DNA of 64,000 nt from contig DJRT01000023.1 in NCBI GenBank assembly GCA_002437905.1, forward strand, positions 1 through 64,000. The letters are read 5' to 3'. Source of the stretch: Ruminococcaceae bacterium UBA6353 (lineage in GTDB: Bacteria > Bacillota > Clostridia > Oscillospirales > Acutalibacteraceae). Shown in pieces: positions 49,193 through 57,632 of the stretch (its first letter is position 1; each line of letters opens with the position of its first letter). Position numbers and translations under genes: made by a program. Under the pieces are notes generated by a model. It was not told the DNA's origin, ran no database searches, and saw nothing but the letters and a program-made list of their open reading frames with translations.

Positions 49193-49788
49193 TTCGCGTT
49201 ACCTCCGTTCAGATACTGTGGGCGGTATTTATCAGCAAACAGGGCGACCCCCTGCTTCAGGACCTCCATCTGGGATTTCAGATAGTATTCATCCTCAAAC
49301 ATGGCGTAGTGCACACACGCGCGGACGAATATGAAGATCAGCGGCGTGATGGTCGTATACGGAATGCCGATCTTCGGCTCCAGCTGCTTGGCATATTCGG
49401 TATAGCGCTCGTTGACCCCCTCGAAAAACCGCTTGCCGTGCTCCATGTATTTCGGCAGCGTATACACCTGGTACATCAGGCGATACTTTTTCCCGTGCTT
49501 CTTCGCCGTCCAATAGGGCACCTCTTCAATAAACCGCATCACATCCTTCGGATCGGTGGGCGCTTTCTTCATGAAGTCGTCCTCAACCTTTGCCATGCAG
49601 TAGGCGGTGGACTCGAGGATCAGCTCATCCAGATTATTGAAGTAACAGTACAGGTTGCCTGTCGTGCAGCCGCACGCTTCGGCCAGTGCCTTAATTCCCG
49701 TGCCGGTCAGGCCGTTTTCCGCATAGCAGTCAAAGCATTTCTCCATAATCGCCTGTTTTCTCTCGTTATGCTGTTTCTCGGTTCTCAT
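49189..49788 (-). CDS. TetR/AcrR-family regulator upstream of the surface protein
   Basis: A 199-aa regulator. GTGIKALAEACGCTTGNLYCYFNNLDELILEST is the TetR HTH (about 28-60). The C-terminal half is helical with no special motif, and probably senses a small ligand or membrane stress. Unusually for this family it is upstream of, and overlaps by 4 bp, a giant beta-helix surface-protein gene, implying one transcript. It would then control its own expression and that of the surface protein. Promoter at 49835-49863. Confidence 0.83.
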   Translation of the reverse strand: MRTEKQHNERKQAIMEKCFDCYAENGLTGTGIKALAEACGCTTGNLYCYFNNLDELILESTAYCMAKVEDDFMKKAPTDPKDVMRFIEEVPYWTAKKHGKKYRLMYQVYTLPKYMEHGKRFFEGVNERYTEYAKQLEPKIGIPYTTITPLIFIFVRACVHYAMFEDEYYLKSQMEVLKQGVALFADKYRPQYLNGGNAK

Positions 49789-49834
49789 CGGTATGTACCA
49801 GCTCCATTCTTAACTGATTGATTGTTCAGACACA

Positions 49835-49863
49835 GTATAACATACCATCGCAGCAAAAGCAAG
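49835..49863 (-). promoter_or_regulatory. Promoter of the TetR-surface protein operon
   Basis: Read on the minus strand: -35 TTGCTT (49858-49863), 17-bp spacer, -10 TATACT (49835-49840). The 49789-50059 gap (271 bp) holds this promoter and no gene that I see. Confidence 0.55.
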
Positions 49864-50059
49864 AGACCGCGCAAAAAAGGCAGCCGTCTATAAACCTAAT
49901 GTCCCTGCGCGCCTGTGCCCCCGATTGTTTTGTCTATATCAAAAATTTGACCCGCATTTTACATGTTCCACACGCCGTTTTCACAATATAGCGCTACAAT
50001 AAGTTTGTAACCAAATACGATAGATGCTATACCTTACCGGAAATGAGAAGGTGATCGCT

Positions 50060-51385
50060 TTGAAAGATACAAACAGCCCATTTGGGCAAAGGCATCCGGA
50101 ATGGTGGAGGTTTCTCAAATTCAATATAGGCGTTCTTGTGACATCGGCTCTGGATATTCTATCGTATTTGTTTTTCCTGTATTTTGTATTCAGAGGCAGC
50201 AAGGATATCCCGCTCCCGGACAACGCTGTTTGGGCTCTATTGGGGATCCGCTACCGGGGCTACCTGCTCTCGTATCTCCTGTCGACCTCCATAGGGTATA
50301 TTGCAGCCTATCTGATCAACCGCCATATCACCTTTCACTCGGATGTCAACCCCGCATACAGCTCCAGCCTGTACCTTATCCTGGCTGTGTGCAACATCCT
50401 GATCAGCTCGTATATCGGAAGCGTTTTCGGCACCTATATGGAAGCCCATCATTTGTCTAACCCTGTGACGGAAGCAGTCGTTAAGTTTGTGATCATAAAC
50501 ATTCCGACCCTTTGGACATACCCCCTTGAGCGGTATGTGATACAGACAAGCCGCAGCAGGCCATCCATAAAGTATATTGCCTCGGACCTTGACGGGACAC
50601 TGCTCGCAAGCAACACCGAAGTATCCAAGGACAACCTTGCAGCCATAGAACGCCTTTCCGAAAACGGGATAAAAACGATCCTCCTGACCGGCAGAACATT
50701 TTACGAAATACCGGCCGAGCTGCGGGAAAGCCCCGGTGTTGAATACAGCATTTTTTCGGACGGCGCAGGCATCTTTAACCGAAAGGACGGCATAATACGC
50801 TATACATATCTTCCGGATAAAACGGCAAAGGCGATCTTCCGGATCTTATCGGAATACCAGACCTTCATTGAAGTATATTCCAAGGGGATCCCGTTTGTGG
50901 AAAGCAGCAAATTCAGCCTTGAGCAGTTTCGGTACTATGGCATTGACCGCAGCTTTATTCCGGAAATGTTCAAAAGCCGGCACACGACGCCCTCCCTTGC
51001 CGCACTGGTCGAAAATGCCGCATACAAAACGGAGCTGTTTGATGTTTTCTTTAAGGAGCCGGAGGAACGGGACGCCTGCCGGAAAAGGCTTTGCCGTTTG
51101 TTCAGGAACCTATCCATTACCTCATCGCTGCCAAACAATCTGGAGATCTGTGCACCTGCAGTCAGCAAGGGCTCTGCGCTGAAGGCGCTTTGCCGCAAGC
51201 GCGGCATTGACATCCGAAGCATCGTGGTCGTCGGCGACAGCCAAAATGACATTACCTCCTTTGAAACACGGGCCAAAAAGTACGCGGTAGCAAACGCCTG
51301 CGAAGAAATTAAGACCCGGGCCGACAAAACGATCTGCTCAAATGACGAGAACATCATGTGCTATCTGGAAAAAGAGCTTGCGTAA
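50060..51385 (+). CDS. GtrA-like membrane domain fused to a HAD (Cof-type) phosphatase
   Basis: A 441-aa two-domain protein. Residues about 15-165 form four hydrophobic helices of the GtrA type (FLKFNIGVLVTSALDILSYLFFLYF, GYIAAYLINRHITFH, AVCNILISSYIGSVFG). From about 175 on is a HAD/Cof phosphatase: ASDLDGTLLASNTEV (nucleophile Asp), ILLTGRTFYEI, and VVVGDSQNDITSFETR as motif IV. GtrA proteins help carry lipid-linked sugars; the HAD domain could remove phosphate from such an intermediate. TTG 50060 is chosen for AAGGTG six bases before it; an ATG at 50024 lacks a ribosome binding site and is the alternative. Confidence 0.75.
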   Translation: MKDTNSPFGQRHPEWWRFLKFNIGVLVTSALDILSYLFFLYFVFRGSKDIPLPDNAVWALLGIRYRGYLLSYLLSTSIGYIAAYLINRHITFHSDVNPAYSSSLYLILAVCNILISSYIGSVFGTYMEAHHLSNPVTEAVVKFVIINIPTLWTYPLERYVIQTSRSRPSIKYIASDLDGTLLASNTEVSKDNLAAIERLSENGIKTILLTGRTFYEIPAELRESPGVEYSIFSDGAGIFNRKDGIIRYTYLPDKTAKAIFRILSEYQTFIEVYSKGIPFVESSKFSLEQFRYYGIDRSFIPEMFKSRHTTPSLAALVENAAYKTELFDVFFKEPEERDACRKRLCRLFRNLSITSSLPNNLEICAPAVSKGSALKALCRKRGIDIRSIVVVGDSQNDITSFETRAKKYAVANACEEIKTRADKTICSNDENIMCYLEKELA

Positions 51386-51393
51386 CGCGCAAG

Positions 51394-51424
51394 AAAAGCG
51401 GCGGGCTGTATGCCCGCCGCTTTT
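51394..51424. terminator. Bidirectional terminator between convergent genes
   Basis: AAAAGCGGCGGGC (51394-51406) pairs with GCCCGCCGCTTTT (51412-51424), with a TGTAT loop and A/T flanks on both sides. Confidence 0.87.
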
Positions 51425-51442
51425 GCCTGCTTTACCGCTTTT

Positions 51443-53464
51443 TCATTTATACAATCCGAACAGGCGGAGCAGCTTCTGCCAGAAGGTCAAGGGCGCTTTG
51501 GCTGCTGCATCATCCCCCGCGGTTTCCGCTTTCTCGATCGCCGCTGTTTTGATGACAAACTGCACAGAGTGCACACTGGTATTCTCGTCAGAAACGAAGG
51601 AGACCGTTTCCCCATCGCCGCCGGTGATGGAGGAGGTCATCGAACGGATCTCCTCCCGGATCTGCGTATCCATGTCCGCGGTTTCATCCACAAATTCCGC
51701 CGTGCCGCCGGCCAGCTCCTTTGTCCCATCGTACAGCTTGCCCACAGCATCCTGCAGCTCACCGACGGAGAGCCTGAGCGTCCCGGTATTGCTGTAAAGC
51801 GTATCCATATTCAGCTTCAGCTCTTTGGCCCCGGCAGCCGCGCTGCTGACTGCGCCGGTATAGTCGAGCAGCCCCTGATAGAACACGCCGTAATTGTCAA
51901 GCTGCCCTTTCAGTTCCGAAACCTGCTTCGCGGCGGCGCTGACTGTGGCTACGGCAGCGTTGATCTGCGCCGTCACCTCGTCGGAGGCCATCATCTGCTG
52001 AATGTAGGCTTCTCTGATTAGCGTTTTCTGCTCCTCGGTCAGCGAGGCGACCGCCCCCTGCAGAATCTGCTCCTTCTGCTCATCCGTCAGCCGGGCAACC
52101 GCCGCATTCAAAATCTGTGCCTTCTCTTCCCCGGTCATATTGGCCACGGTCTGGGCCACCGCCACCTGCCCCTCCGGGGACTGCAGGTAGGCGTTCGCCT
52201 GCGCGTCCGTATAGCCATTCTGGAGCAGCTGCTCGTAAACGGCCTGCGCCGCAACCTGCGCATAGAGCGTATCCGCCTGGGAGGAAACATAGGCCAGATA
52301 GATCGCGTCGGCCTGCGATTCCACATAGCCGCGGTACAGAGCGTCCGCCTGCGCCTCCACCTGTGCCGTCACCTGCTGCAGTGCCGCCTGATAGGCCTGG
52401 CTGTATACGGTGTCGGCATCCATCTTTTTCAGCAATTGCAGCAGCACGGCGGCATAGTTCGAGGGGGTGAGCGTAACAGGCTCCATCCCGTTTGCCGCAA
52501 GCTGGCTGTTCAGCGCCGCGGCGGCCGCGGTGCAGAGACCCTCATACGCCGTGTAGGCAGCCCCGGTCAGCTGACCATTCTTTACCGTGATGTCGGCCAG
52601 GCCGGAGGACAGGTCGCCCGCGCCGCCTGCGAGAGCCCCCACGCCGGAATGCAGCTCACCAACCTTCCCGTTCAGCATGCCGGTGGCATCATACAGCTTG
52701 CCGGTTCCGTCACGCACCTCTGCTGCACCATTGTCAATGCGGCCAATAGCGGAAACAATCTCCTCCACCTTATCCATCAGTTCGGTATCATCCACCGCAA
52801 AATCCATATGCAGGCGCACACCATTGATGGCGACTGCATCCATGGCAAAATCCGTGACATCGGCACGGATCACCGTGTCGATGCCCCTGCCGGGCAGGAT
52901 GGTATAGGTCAGCTGCTTGTCGCTGCCCACATTGGCCACGGTCGCCCCGCTTGAAACGATGTTTTTGCAGAGGGCGGTGTCCAGCGTGAACGAGGCCTGC
53001 AGCGCATAGTCCTCATAGAAGCTGCCCTTGCAGCTTTCGTTTTTGCTCACCGAAAAATGGATTTCCAGTGCGCCGCTTTTGCCTGCGATCTCCCCGGCAG
53101 GGTATTCCTTTCCATCCAGATAATACCGGATGGAAATATTCCACGGGATGACGGTGCTTTTCATCGTCCCCTGATAGTAGACCTTGTCGGCGCTGGACGA
53201 AAGGGTGACCGTGTTCCCGTTCAGGGCGATCTGATCCGTGGTGTTCAGCAGCTTTACGCTGGAATACTCACCGTAATCCGTAATGTCGCCGCCAGCGAAG
53301 ATATTGACCGCCTCCATATCCGTCACCTTACCGGAAGCATCGGTCATAATGTAGATAACCTCTTCTTTTTCCGATGAGGGCGTTTCGGCGAAGGCCGGAA
53401 CGGTGAGAGAGCCTACAAGCAGCACCGCAAGCGCCGCCGCTGTGATTTTTGTCATACTTTTCAT
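51443..53464 (-). CDS. Exported heptad-repeat protein of the MMPL/YhgE exporter type
   Basis: A 673-aa protein. A signal peptide (about 1-26, ending VPAFAE) leads to an extracytoplasmic region with beta-type and long helical stretches. The heptad segments DGTGKLYDATGMLNGKVGELHSGVGALAGGAGDLSSGL and LSVGELQDAVGKLYDGTKELAGG are typical of YhgE/Pip-like X-x-L repeats. Repeated SQADALY/SQADTLY units in the middle (about 380-420) are slippage-like. The gene overlaps the MMPL exporter gene by 4 bp and probably forms a complex with it outside the membrane. Unlike most YhgE proteins, it has no obvious C-terminal multi-TM block. Confidence 0.72.
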   Translation of the reverse strand: MKSMTKITAAALAVLLVGSLTVPAFAETPSSEKEEVIYIMTDASGKVTDMEAVNIFAGGDITDYGEYSSVKLLNTTDQIALNGNTVTLSSSADKVYYQGTMKSTVIPWNISIRYYLDGKEYPAGEIAGKSGALEIHFSVSKNESCKGSFYEDYALQASFTLDTALCKNIVSSGATVANVGSDKQLTYTILPGRGIDTVIRADVTDFAMDAVAINGVRLHMDFAVDDTELMDKVEEIVSAIGRIDNGAAEVRDGTGKLYDATGMLNGKVGELHSGVGALAGGAGDLSSGLADITVKNGQLTGAAYTAYEGLCTAAAAALNSQLAANGMEPVTLTPSNYAAVLLQLLKKMDADTVYSQAYQAALQQVTAQVEAQADALYRGYVESQADAIYLAYVSSQADTLYAQVAAQAVYEQLLQNGYTDAQANAYLQSPEGQVAVAQTVANMTGEEKAQILNAAVARLTDEQKEQILQGAVASLTEEQKTLIREAYIQQMMASDEVTAQINAAVATVSAAAKQVSELKGQLDNYGVFYQGLLDYTGAVSSAAAGAKELKLNMDTLYSNTGTLRLSVGELQDAVGKLYDGTKELAGGTAEFVDETADMDTQIREEIRSMTSSITGGDGETVSFVSDENTSVHSVQFVIKTAAIEKAETAGDDAAAKAPLTFWQKLLRLFGLYK

Positions 53465-55518
53465 TGGAAAAGGACCTCCTTGGATTTTTTGGATCGTACG
53501 ATCAGCTTATCAAACAGGTACAGCAGCCCCGGCAGAACAAACAGCACGATAGCCAGCGAACAGAGCGTACCCTTGCCGAGGAAATAGCCCAGCTGCGAGA
53601 GCAGGCCATGGGTGGAGAAGATGCCCAGCAGGAAGCCCACCACCGTCAGCACGCTGGCCGAGGTCAGCACAGACACCGCCACGGCGGAGATCGTCTGCAC
53701 GATGGCCTCTTTTTTGGCGTAGGTCTGCCGCATTTCCCTGTACCGGTCAGTAAAGAGAATGGCGTAGTCCACCGTCGCGCCCAGCTGAATGGAGCTGATG
53801 ATCAGATAGGCGATGTAGAAAATGGTCTGGTCGCTGAAATACGGGACAGACAGGTTGATCCAGATGGCCGTCTCAATGGACAGAACCAAAATCACCGGCA
53901 GCACGACAGACTTCATCGTAAACAGCAGGACGAGGAACACCGCGCCAATGGCGACCAGATTGACCTTCACCATATCGGCGGTGACGGTATCCATCAGGTC
54001 GTAGGTGGACACCCCCTCACCGGCCAGATACCATTCGCCGGGGTAATACTGCTCCGCGGTTTCCCGCACAATCTCCACCAGCGCAAAGGTATCCTCGCCC
54101 TCATACGCCGTATCCATTGTCAGCACCATGCGGGTGTAGCGTTCACTGTTCAGCTTGGCAAGCGTGCCGCTGTCCAGGTATTGCTCCGGGATGGTTCCGC
54201 CCACCGTATCCACATACGACAGGATGCCCGTGACCTGCGGGATTTCATGCAGCGCCCCCGACAGCTCCGCCTGCGTGGCGGTGCTGTCCTTCGGAACCAG
54301 CAGCACATAGGTATCCTGCTTGCCAAAGGTGTCCTCAATCTTCTCCGTATCCGCGCCAAGCTGCGTGGCACTGCCGAAGATGTGGGAGGCGCCATAGTAG
54401 AAGCTGTTGGCATTGGATGCCAGATAGCACGGAGCGATCAGAACGGCAAACACCACGACCAACGGGATCATTACCCGGCTGACGAATTTTCCGAAGTCCT
54501 TGAAAGACGGCATAAACGAGCGGTGCTGCGTTTTGTCAATCAGCTTATAGGTACCCAGGATCAGCGCAGGCATGAAGGTAAACACCGTGATCAGGCTGAG
54601 CGCCACGCCCTTGGCCAAAGCCAGCCCCAGATCGGGCCCGATCCGGAACTGCATCAGGCACAGCGCCAGAAAGCCGATAACCGTGGTCAGGCCGCTGGAC
54701 AGAATGGAGGTTGTGGACATGGTCAGCGCCTGCACCATCGCCTCCTCCGGGTCGGCGGTCGTCTGCCGGCACTCAGCAAAACGGTGCAGCAGGAAAACCG
54801 AATAGTCCAGCGACACCGCCAGCTGCAGGATATTCCCCGCCGCATTGGTGACAAAGGAGATCTCGCCGAACAGCAGGTTACTGCCCGCATTGATGATAAT
54901 TGCAATGCCAAGCCCCGCCAGCACAAGAAACGGCTCGGCAAAGGAGGTTGTGGTCAGGATCAGCACCAGCAGCACAAAGGCCACCGCGATTGCGGCAATG
55001 GTGGTGATCTCGCTGACGGTGCTGGTGGTGGCAACCGCCGTGGTCACGGCGCTGCCGGTCATGGCGTTATCATCGCCGATGATGTCCCGGATCGCGCTGA
55101 CGGCTTCAATGCGTTTGTCCTCGTCGATGGTCACGGAAAACAGCGCATTGCCGTCCTTGTAATACGCCTCCACCGTGTCGGCGTCCAGCATTTCCAGCGG
55201 AACGGTCACACTGGAAACATCGTCCAGCCAGGTCACATCGGTCACGCCGTCCACCGCCTGCAGCTGTTCCTTATACTCCAGCGCCTGCGGAACGGAGACG
55301 CCCTGCACCATCACACGGGCGTTCGGGATCCCGCCCTCGTACTCCTGCTCCATCAGGTTCAGGGCCTGCGTGGAGGGACTTTTCTCCGGCAGGTAATCGT
55401 TCATGTCGTAATTCACGGCAACAAACGGCTGGCACACCGCACAGACGACGGCCAGCACCAGAAAAGCCACGATGATCCCCTTTCGGTGATGGACAATGTG
55501 TTCATAAAATTTTGTCAT
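53461..55518 (-). CDS. MMPL/RND-family exporter
   Basis: A 685-aa exporter with two homologous halves of about six TM helices each. The first TM (IIVAFLVLAVVCAVCQPFVAV) is followed by a large outside loop with NYDMNDYLPEKSPSTQAL, typical of MMPL proteins. Two SSD-like cores contain AVSLDYSVFLLHRFAE and GATVDYAILFTDRYREMR with the conserved Asp-Tyr of the proton relay. It should export a lipid or hydrophobic drug using the proton gradient. The ATG at 55518 is chosen, since GGAGAGGAG lies upstream. It overlaps a 105-aa gene by 17 bp. Confidence 0.85.
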   Translation of the reverse strand: MTKFYEHIVHHRKGIIVAFLVLAVVCAVCQPFVAVNYDMNDYLPEKSPSTQALNLMEQEYEGGIPNARVMVQGVSVPQALEYKEQLQAVDGVTDVTWLDDVSSVTVPLEMLDADTVEAYYKDGNALFSVTIDEDKRIEAVSAIRDIIGDDNAMTGSAVTTAVATTSTVSEITTIAAIAVAFVLLVLILTTTSFAEPFLVLAGLGIAIIINAGSNLLFGEISFVTNAAGNILQLAVSLDYSVFLLHRFAECRQTTADPEEAMVQALTMSTTSILSSGLTTVIGFLALCLMQFRIGPDLGLALAKGVALSLITVFTFMPALILGTYKLIDKTQHRSFMPSFKDFGKFVSRVMIPLVVVFAVLIAPCYLASNANSFYYGASHIFGSATQLGADTEKIEDTFGKQDTYVLLVPKDSTATQAELSGALHEIPQVTGILSYVDTVGGTIPEQYLDSGTLAKLNSERYTRMVLTMDTAYEGEDTFALVEIVRETAEQYYPGEWYLAGEGVSTYDLMDTVTADMVKVNLVAIGAVFLVLLFTMKSVVLPVILVLSIETAIWINLSVPYFSDQTIFYIAYLIISSIQLGATVDYAILFTDRYREMRQTYAKKEAIVQTISAVAVSVLTSASVLTVVGFLLGIFSTHGLLSQLGYFLGKGTLCSLAIVLFVLPGLLYLFDKLIVRSKKSKEVLFQ

Positions 55519-55819
55519 CGGTATCAAACTCCTCTCCGGAGGCCGGATAATATGTGCCGGAGGCCGTTTTCAGGTTCAGAAGAATTCGGCGTCCGCTTAC
55601 CGTCCCCGTTGCCGTGTACTGCACCGTGCTGATCAGCGTCCTGAACGAACCTGAAAGCGCGATCTGCCCGTCACCTGAGAGCCGGCCGGCAAGCGGGTTC
55701 TTCCGCCCCATCACTTCCAGCCAACCCTCCATTGCGCCGGCCGTTTCGCGAAGGAACAGGGTTCCCTCCCGCCGGCCGAGGGGCGCGAACAGGCAGATAC
55801 GGTAGTGTTTTTCCCACAT
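55502..55819 (-). CDS. Small conserved protein at the head of the MMPL operon
   Basis: A 105-aa protein beginning MWEKHYRICLFAPLGRREGTLFL. Its alternating hydrophobic strands (LAGRLSGDGQIALSGSFRTLISTVQYTATGTVSGRRILLNLKT) suggest a small beta-barrel or sandwich. No signal peptide or TM is visible. I do not recognise a named family. It overlaps the MMPL gene by 17 bp and is divergent from the TetR gene, so it is probably the first gene of the exporter operon. AAGGAGC precedes the ATG at 55819. Confidence 0.65.
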   Translation of the reverse strand: MWEKHYRICLFAPLGRREGTLFLRETAGAMEGWLEVMGRKNPLAGRLSGDGQIALSGSFRTLISTVQYTATGTVSGRRILLNLKTASGTYYPASGEEFDTDDKIL

Positions 55820-55871
55820 ATTTCCGCTCCTTTCCTTGATCTCGGTCGCAGTATACACCCAAAATCCCACC

Positions 55872-55920
55872 GAAAAAACGGTCAAACCGGGGGTGTTTAG
55901 GGAAAAAACGGCCAAATCGG
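55872..55920. promoter_or_regulatory. Tandem candidate TetR operators upstream of the exporter operon
   Basis: GAAAAAACGGTCAAACCGG (55872-55890) and GAAAAAACGGCCAAATCGG (55902-55920) agree in 17 of 19 bases and are 30 bp apart, about three helical turns. Related TGACCGG and TGCCGGTC occur at 55928 and 55994. Each unit holds a partial inverted repeat CGGTCAAACCG. Confidence 0.5.
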
Positions 55921-55984
55921 TGCAGATTGACCGGTAAATAGCCGATCGTCCATCATTTGCCGGACAACTGTTCCGTAATGGCCA

Positions 55985-56012
55985 TTGAAAATTTGCCGGT
56001 CATGTGTATAAT
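55985..56012 (+). promoter_or_regulatory. Promoter of the divergent TetR gene
   Basis: TTGAAA (55985-55990), 16-bp spacer, TATAAT (56007-56012). The related TGCCGGTC sequence lies inside the spacer, consistent with autorepression. Confidence 0.6.
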
Positions 56013-56036
56013 GAATGGTAAGGAGAGGGATAGAGC

Positions 56037-56615
56037 ATGAAACACGAAGTAACGACCCTAAACACAAAAAAGACGCTGGCGGCCTCTTTGAAGCGGTTTA
56101 TGGCAAAAAAGCCGCTTTCAAAGATCACCGTCAGCGAGATCATTGCCGACTGCGGCGTGAACCGCAAGACCTTTTATTATCATTTTGCCGACATCTACGC
56201 CCTGCTGAAATGGACACTGGAAGAGGAAGCGATCGAGGTTGTCCGGCAGTTTGACCTGCTTGTAGATTACCGGGAGGCTGTGCTGTTTGTGCTGGAGTAT
56301 GTAAAGACCAATAAGCATCTGCTGTGCTGCGCCTACGACAGCATGGGGCGCGATGAGATGAAACGCTTTTTTTATGCCGATTTCATCGGCATCACGCAGG
56401 GGATCATCCAGAACACCGAGCAGCGGCTCGGCGTACACGCTGAGGAAGAATTCAAGACATTCCTGGCACATCTTTACACAGAGGCGATCGCCGGAATGCT
56501 GATTGACGAATTTACAAACAGAGACGGGCATGACCCTGAAAAGGTCGTCGAATACTTCTCCCTTGTCCTCAAAAGCTCTCTGCCGAGCGTTCTGGAAAGT
56601 GCCGCAAAGCAATAA
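56037..56615 (+). CDS. TetR/AcrR-family regulator of the MMPL exporter
   Basis: A 192-aa regulator. SKITVSEIIADCGVNRKTFYYHFADIYALLKWTLEEE is the HTH with the DhaS/YcdC-style RKTFYYHF recognition helix. The C-terminal part (LCCAYDSMGRDEMKRFFYADFIGITQGII) fits the clostridial TetR-like C-terminal fold. It is divergent from the MMPL operon and separated by 217 bp holding candidate operators. It probably represses the exporter until a substrate or inducer binds. AAGGAGAG precedes the ATG. Confidence 0.85.
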   Translation: MKHEVTTLNTKKTLAASLKRFMAKKPLSKITVSEIIADCGVNRKTFYYHFADIYALLKWTLEEEAIEVVRQFDLLVDYREAVLFVLEYVKTNKHLLCCAYDSMGRDEMKRFFYADFIGITQGIIQNTEQRLGVHAEEEFKTFLAHLYTEAIAGMLIDEFTNRDGHDPEKVVEYFSLVLKSSLPSVLESAAKQ

Positions 56616-56651
56616 CGGGCAGAGCCGATCCATTCATCCGGGAATATACAA

Positions 56652-56693
56652 AAGAAGCCGGCAGCTCCCGCTTGGGAGCCGCCGGCTTCTTTG
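56652..56693. terminator. Terminator between TetR and glycyl-radical activase genes
   Basis: AAGAAGCCGGC (from 56652) pairs with GCCGGCTTCTTT (to 56693), and the inner AGCTCCC/GGGAGC arms pair too. It serves convergent transcripts. Confidence 0.82.
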
Positions 56694-56745
56694 CCCGGAC
56701 GCCAAAAAGACTGCAAAGGGCGGCCTTTTCGAAAGGTACGGCAGG

Positions 56746-57618
56746 TCAACCGCCGCGGAAAAGCGTTTTTACCCGTTGAATCTCCCCGCTGTCCGGCAAT
56801 GCACCGGGCAGTGTGTTCTCCATGTCGAGCGAGGAATATTTCGAGCCGGCATAATTGTGGTAGGGCAGCACCCGGACATCGGTAACATTTTTCAGCCCGG
56901 AAACAAAGGCAGCGATCTTTTCGGCCTCCCCGGAGGTATACCCGGGAACATACGGATAACGGATCTCTGTTCGTTTACCGCAGGCATCAATATAACGCAG
57001 ATTTTCGAGGATCGGCTGGTTGGCGTGTCCCGTACACCGGATATGCACCGTTTCATCCATTGCCTTGATATCGTACAGAAACATATCGGTGTACGGCATG
57101 ACGGCATCGATCGCCGCCCGCGGCACAAAGCCGCAGGTATCCACCGCGGTATTCAGGCCGTTTTCCTTCGCTTTTTTCAGCAGCTCGGCGCAGAAATCCG
57201 GCTGGCACAGACACTCACCGCCCGAAAGCGTTATTCCGCCGCCGGAATTGTCGTAGAACGCTTTATCCTCCAGCAACACCGGCATCAGCTCATCGGCGGT
57301 CATTTCCTTTCCGTAGAGTACCAGCGCACGGCCAAGACATACCGGCTCGCACCGACCGCAGGCGGTACACCTTTCCCTATCGTAGGCATGCCCGTCCGTA
57401 GACATCGTCTGGGCGCCGGTCGGGCAGACGCCGGCACATTCGCCGCAGCCTACGCACTTATGGCGGTAAAAAGCCAGCTGCGGCCGAAAACTGATCCCCT
57501 CCGGATTGTGACACCAGAGACATTTCAGTGGGCAGCCCTTCAGGAATACCGTTGTGCGGATACCGCTCCCGTCGTGAACAGCAAAACGCTTGATATCAAA
57601 GATCCGGCCTTTTGTCAT
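56746..57618 (-). CDS. Glycyl-radical enzyme activating enzyme (radical SAM)
   Basis: A 290-aa radical SAM activase. CPLKCLWC places cluster cysteines at 29, 33 and 36 (CxxxCxxC). An inserted ferredoxin segment carries two further clusters, CVGCGECAGVCP and CTACGRCEPVCL, as in activases of glycerol, choline and benzylsuccinate-type enzymes. GGGITLSGGECLCQPDF is the SAM-binding GGE motif. It generates the glycyl radical on the enzyme encoded 14 bp upstream. The pair forms one operon. Confidence 0.9.
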   Translation of the reverse strand: MTKGRIFDIKRFAVHDGSGIRTTVFLKGCPLKCLWCHNPEGISFRPQLAFYRHKCVGCGECAGVCPTGAQTMSTDGHAYDRERCTACGRCEPVCLGRALVLYGKEMTADELMPVLLEDKAFYDNSGGGITLSGGECLCQPDFCAELLKKAKENGLNTAVDTCGFVPRAAIDAVMPYTDMFLYDIKAMDETVHIRCTGHANQPILENLRYIDACGKRTEIRYPYVPGYTSGEAEKIAAFVSGLKNVTDVRVLPYHNYAGSKYSSLDMENTLPGALPDSGEIQRVKTLFRGG

Positions 57619-57632
57619 GATACACCCATCCC

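Noticed and set aside
51900..52400. Phage tail-fibre or tape-measure protein
   Set aside because: The repeats are in a signal-peptide protein overlapping an MMPL exporter gene; no phage genes are nearby.
53449..55632. 727-codon plus-strand frame
   Set aside because: Antisense to the MMPL exporter; its His/Gln/Gly-rich translation has no domain.
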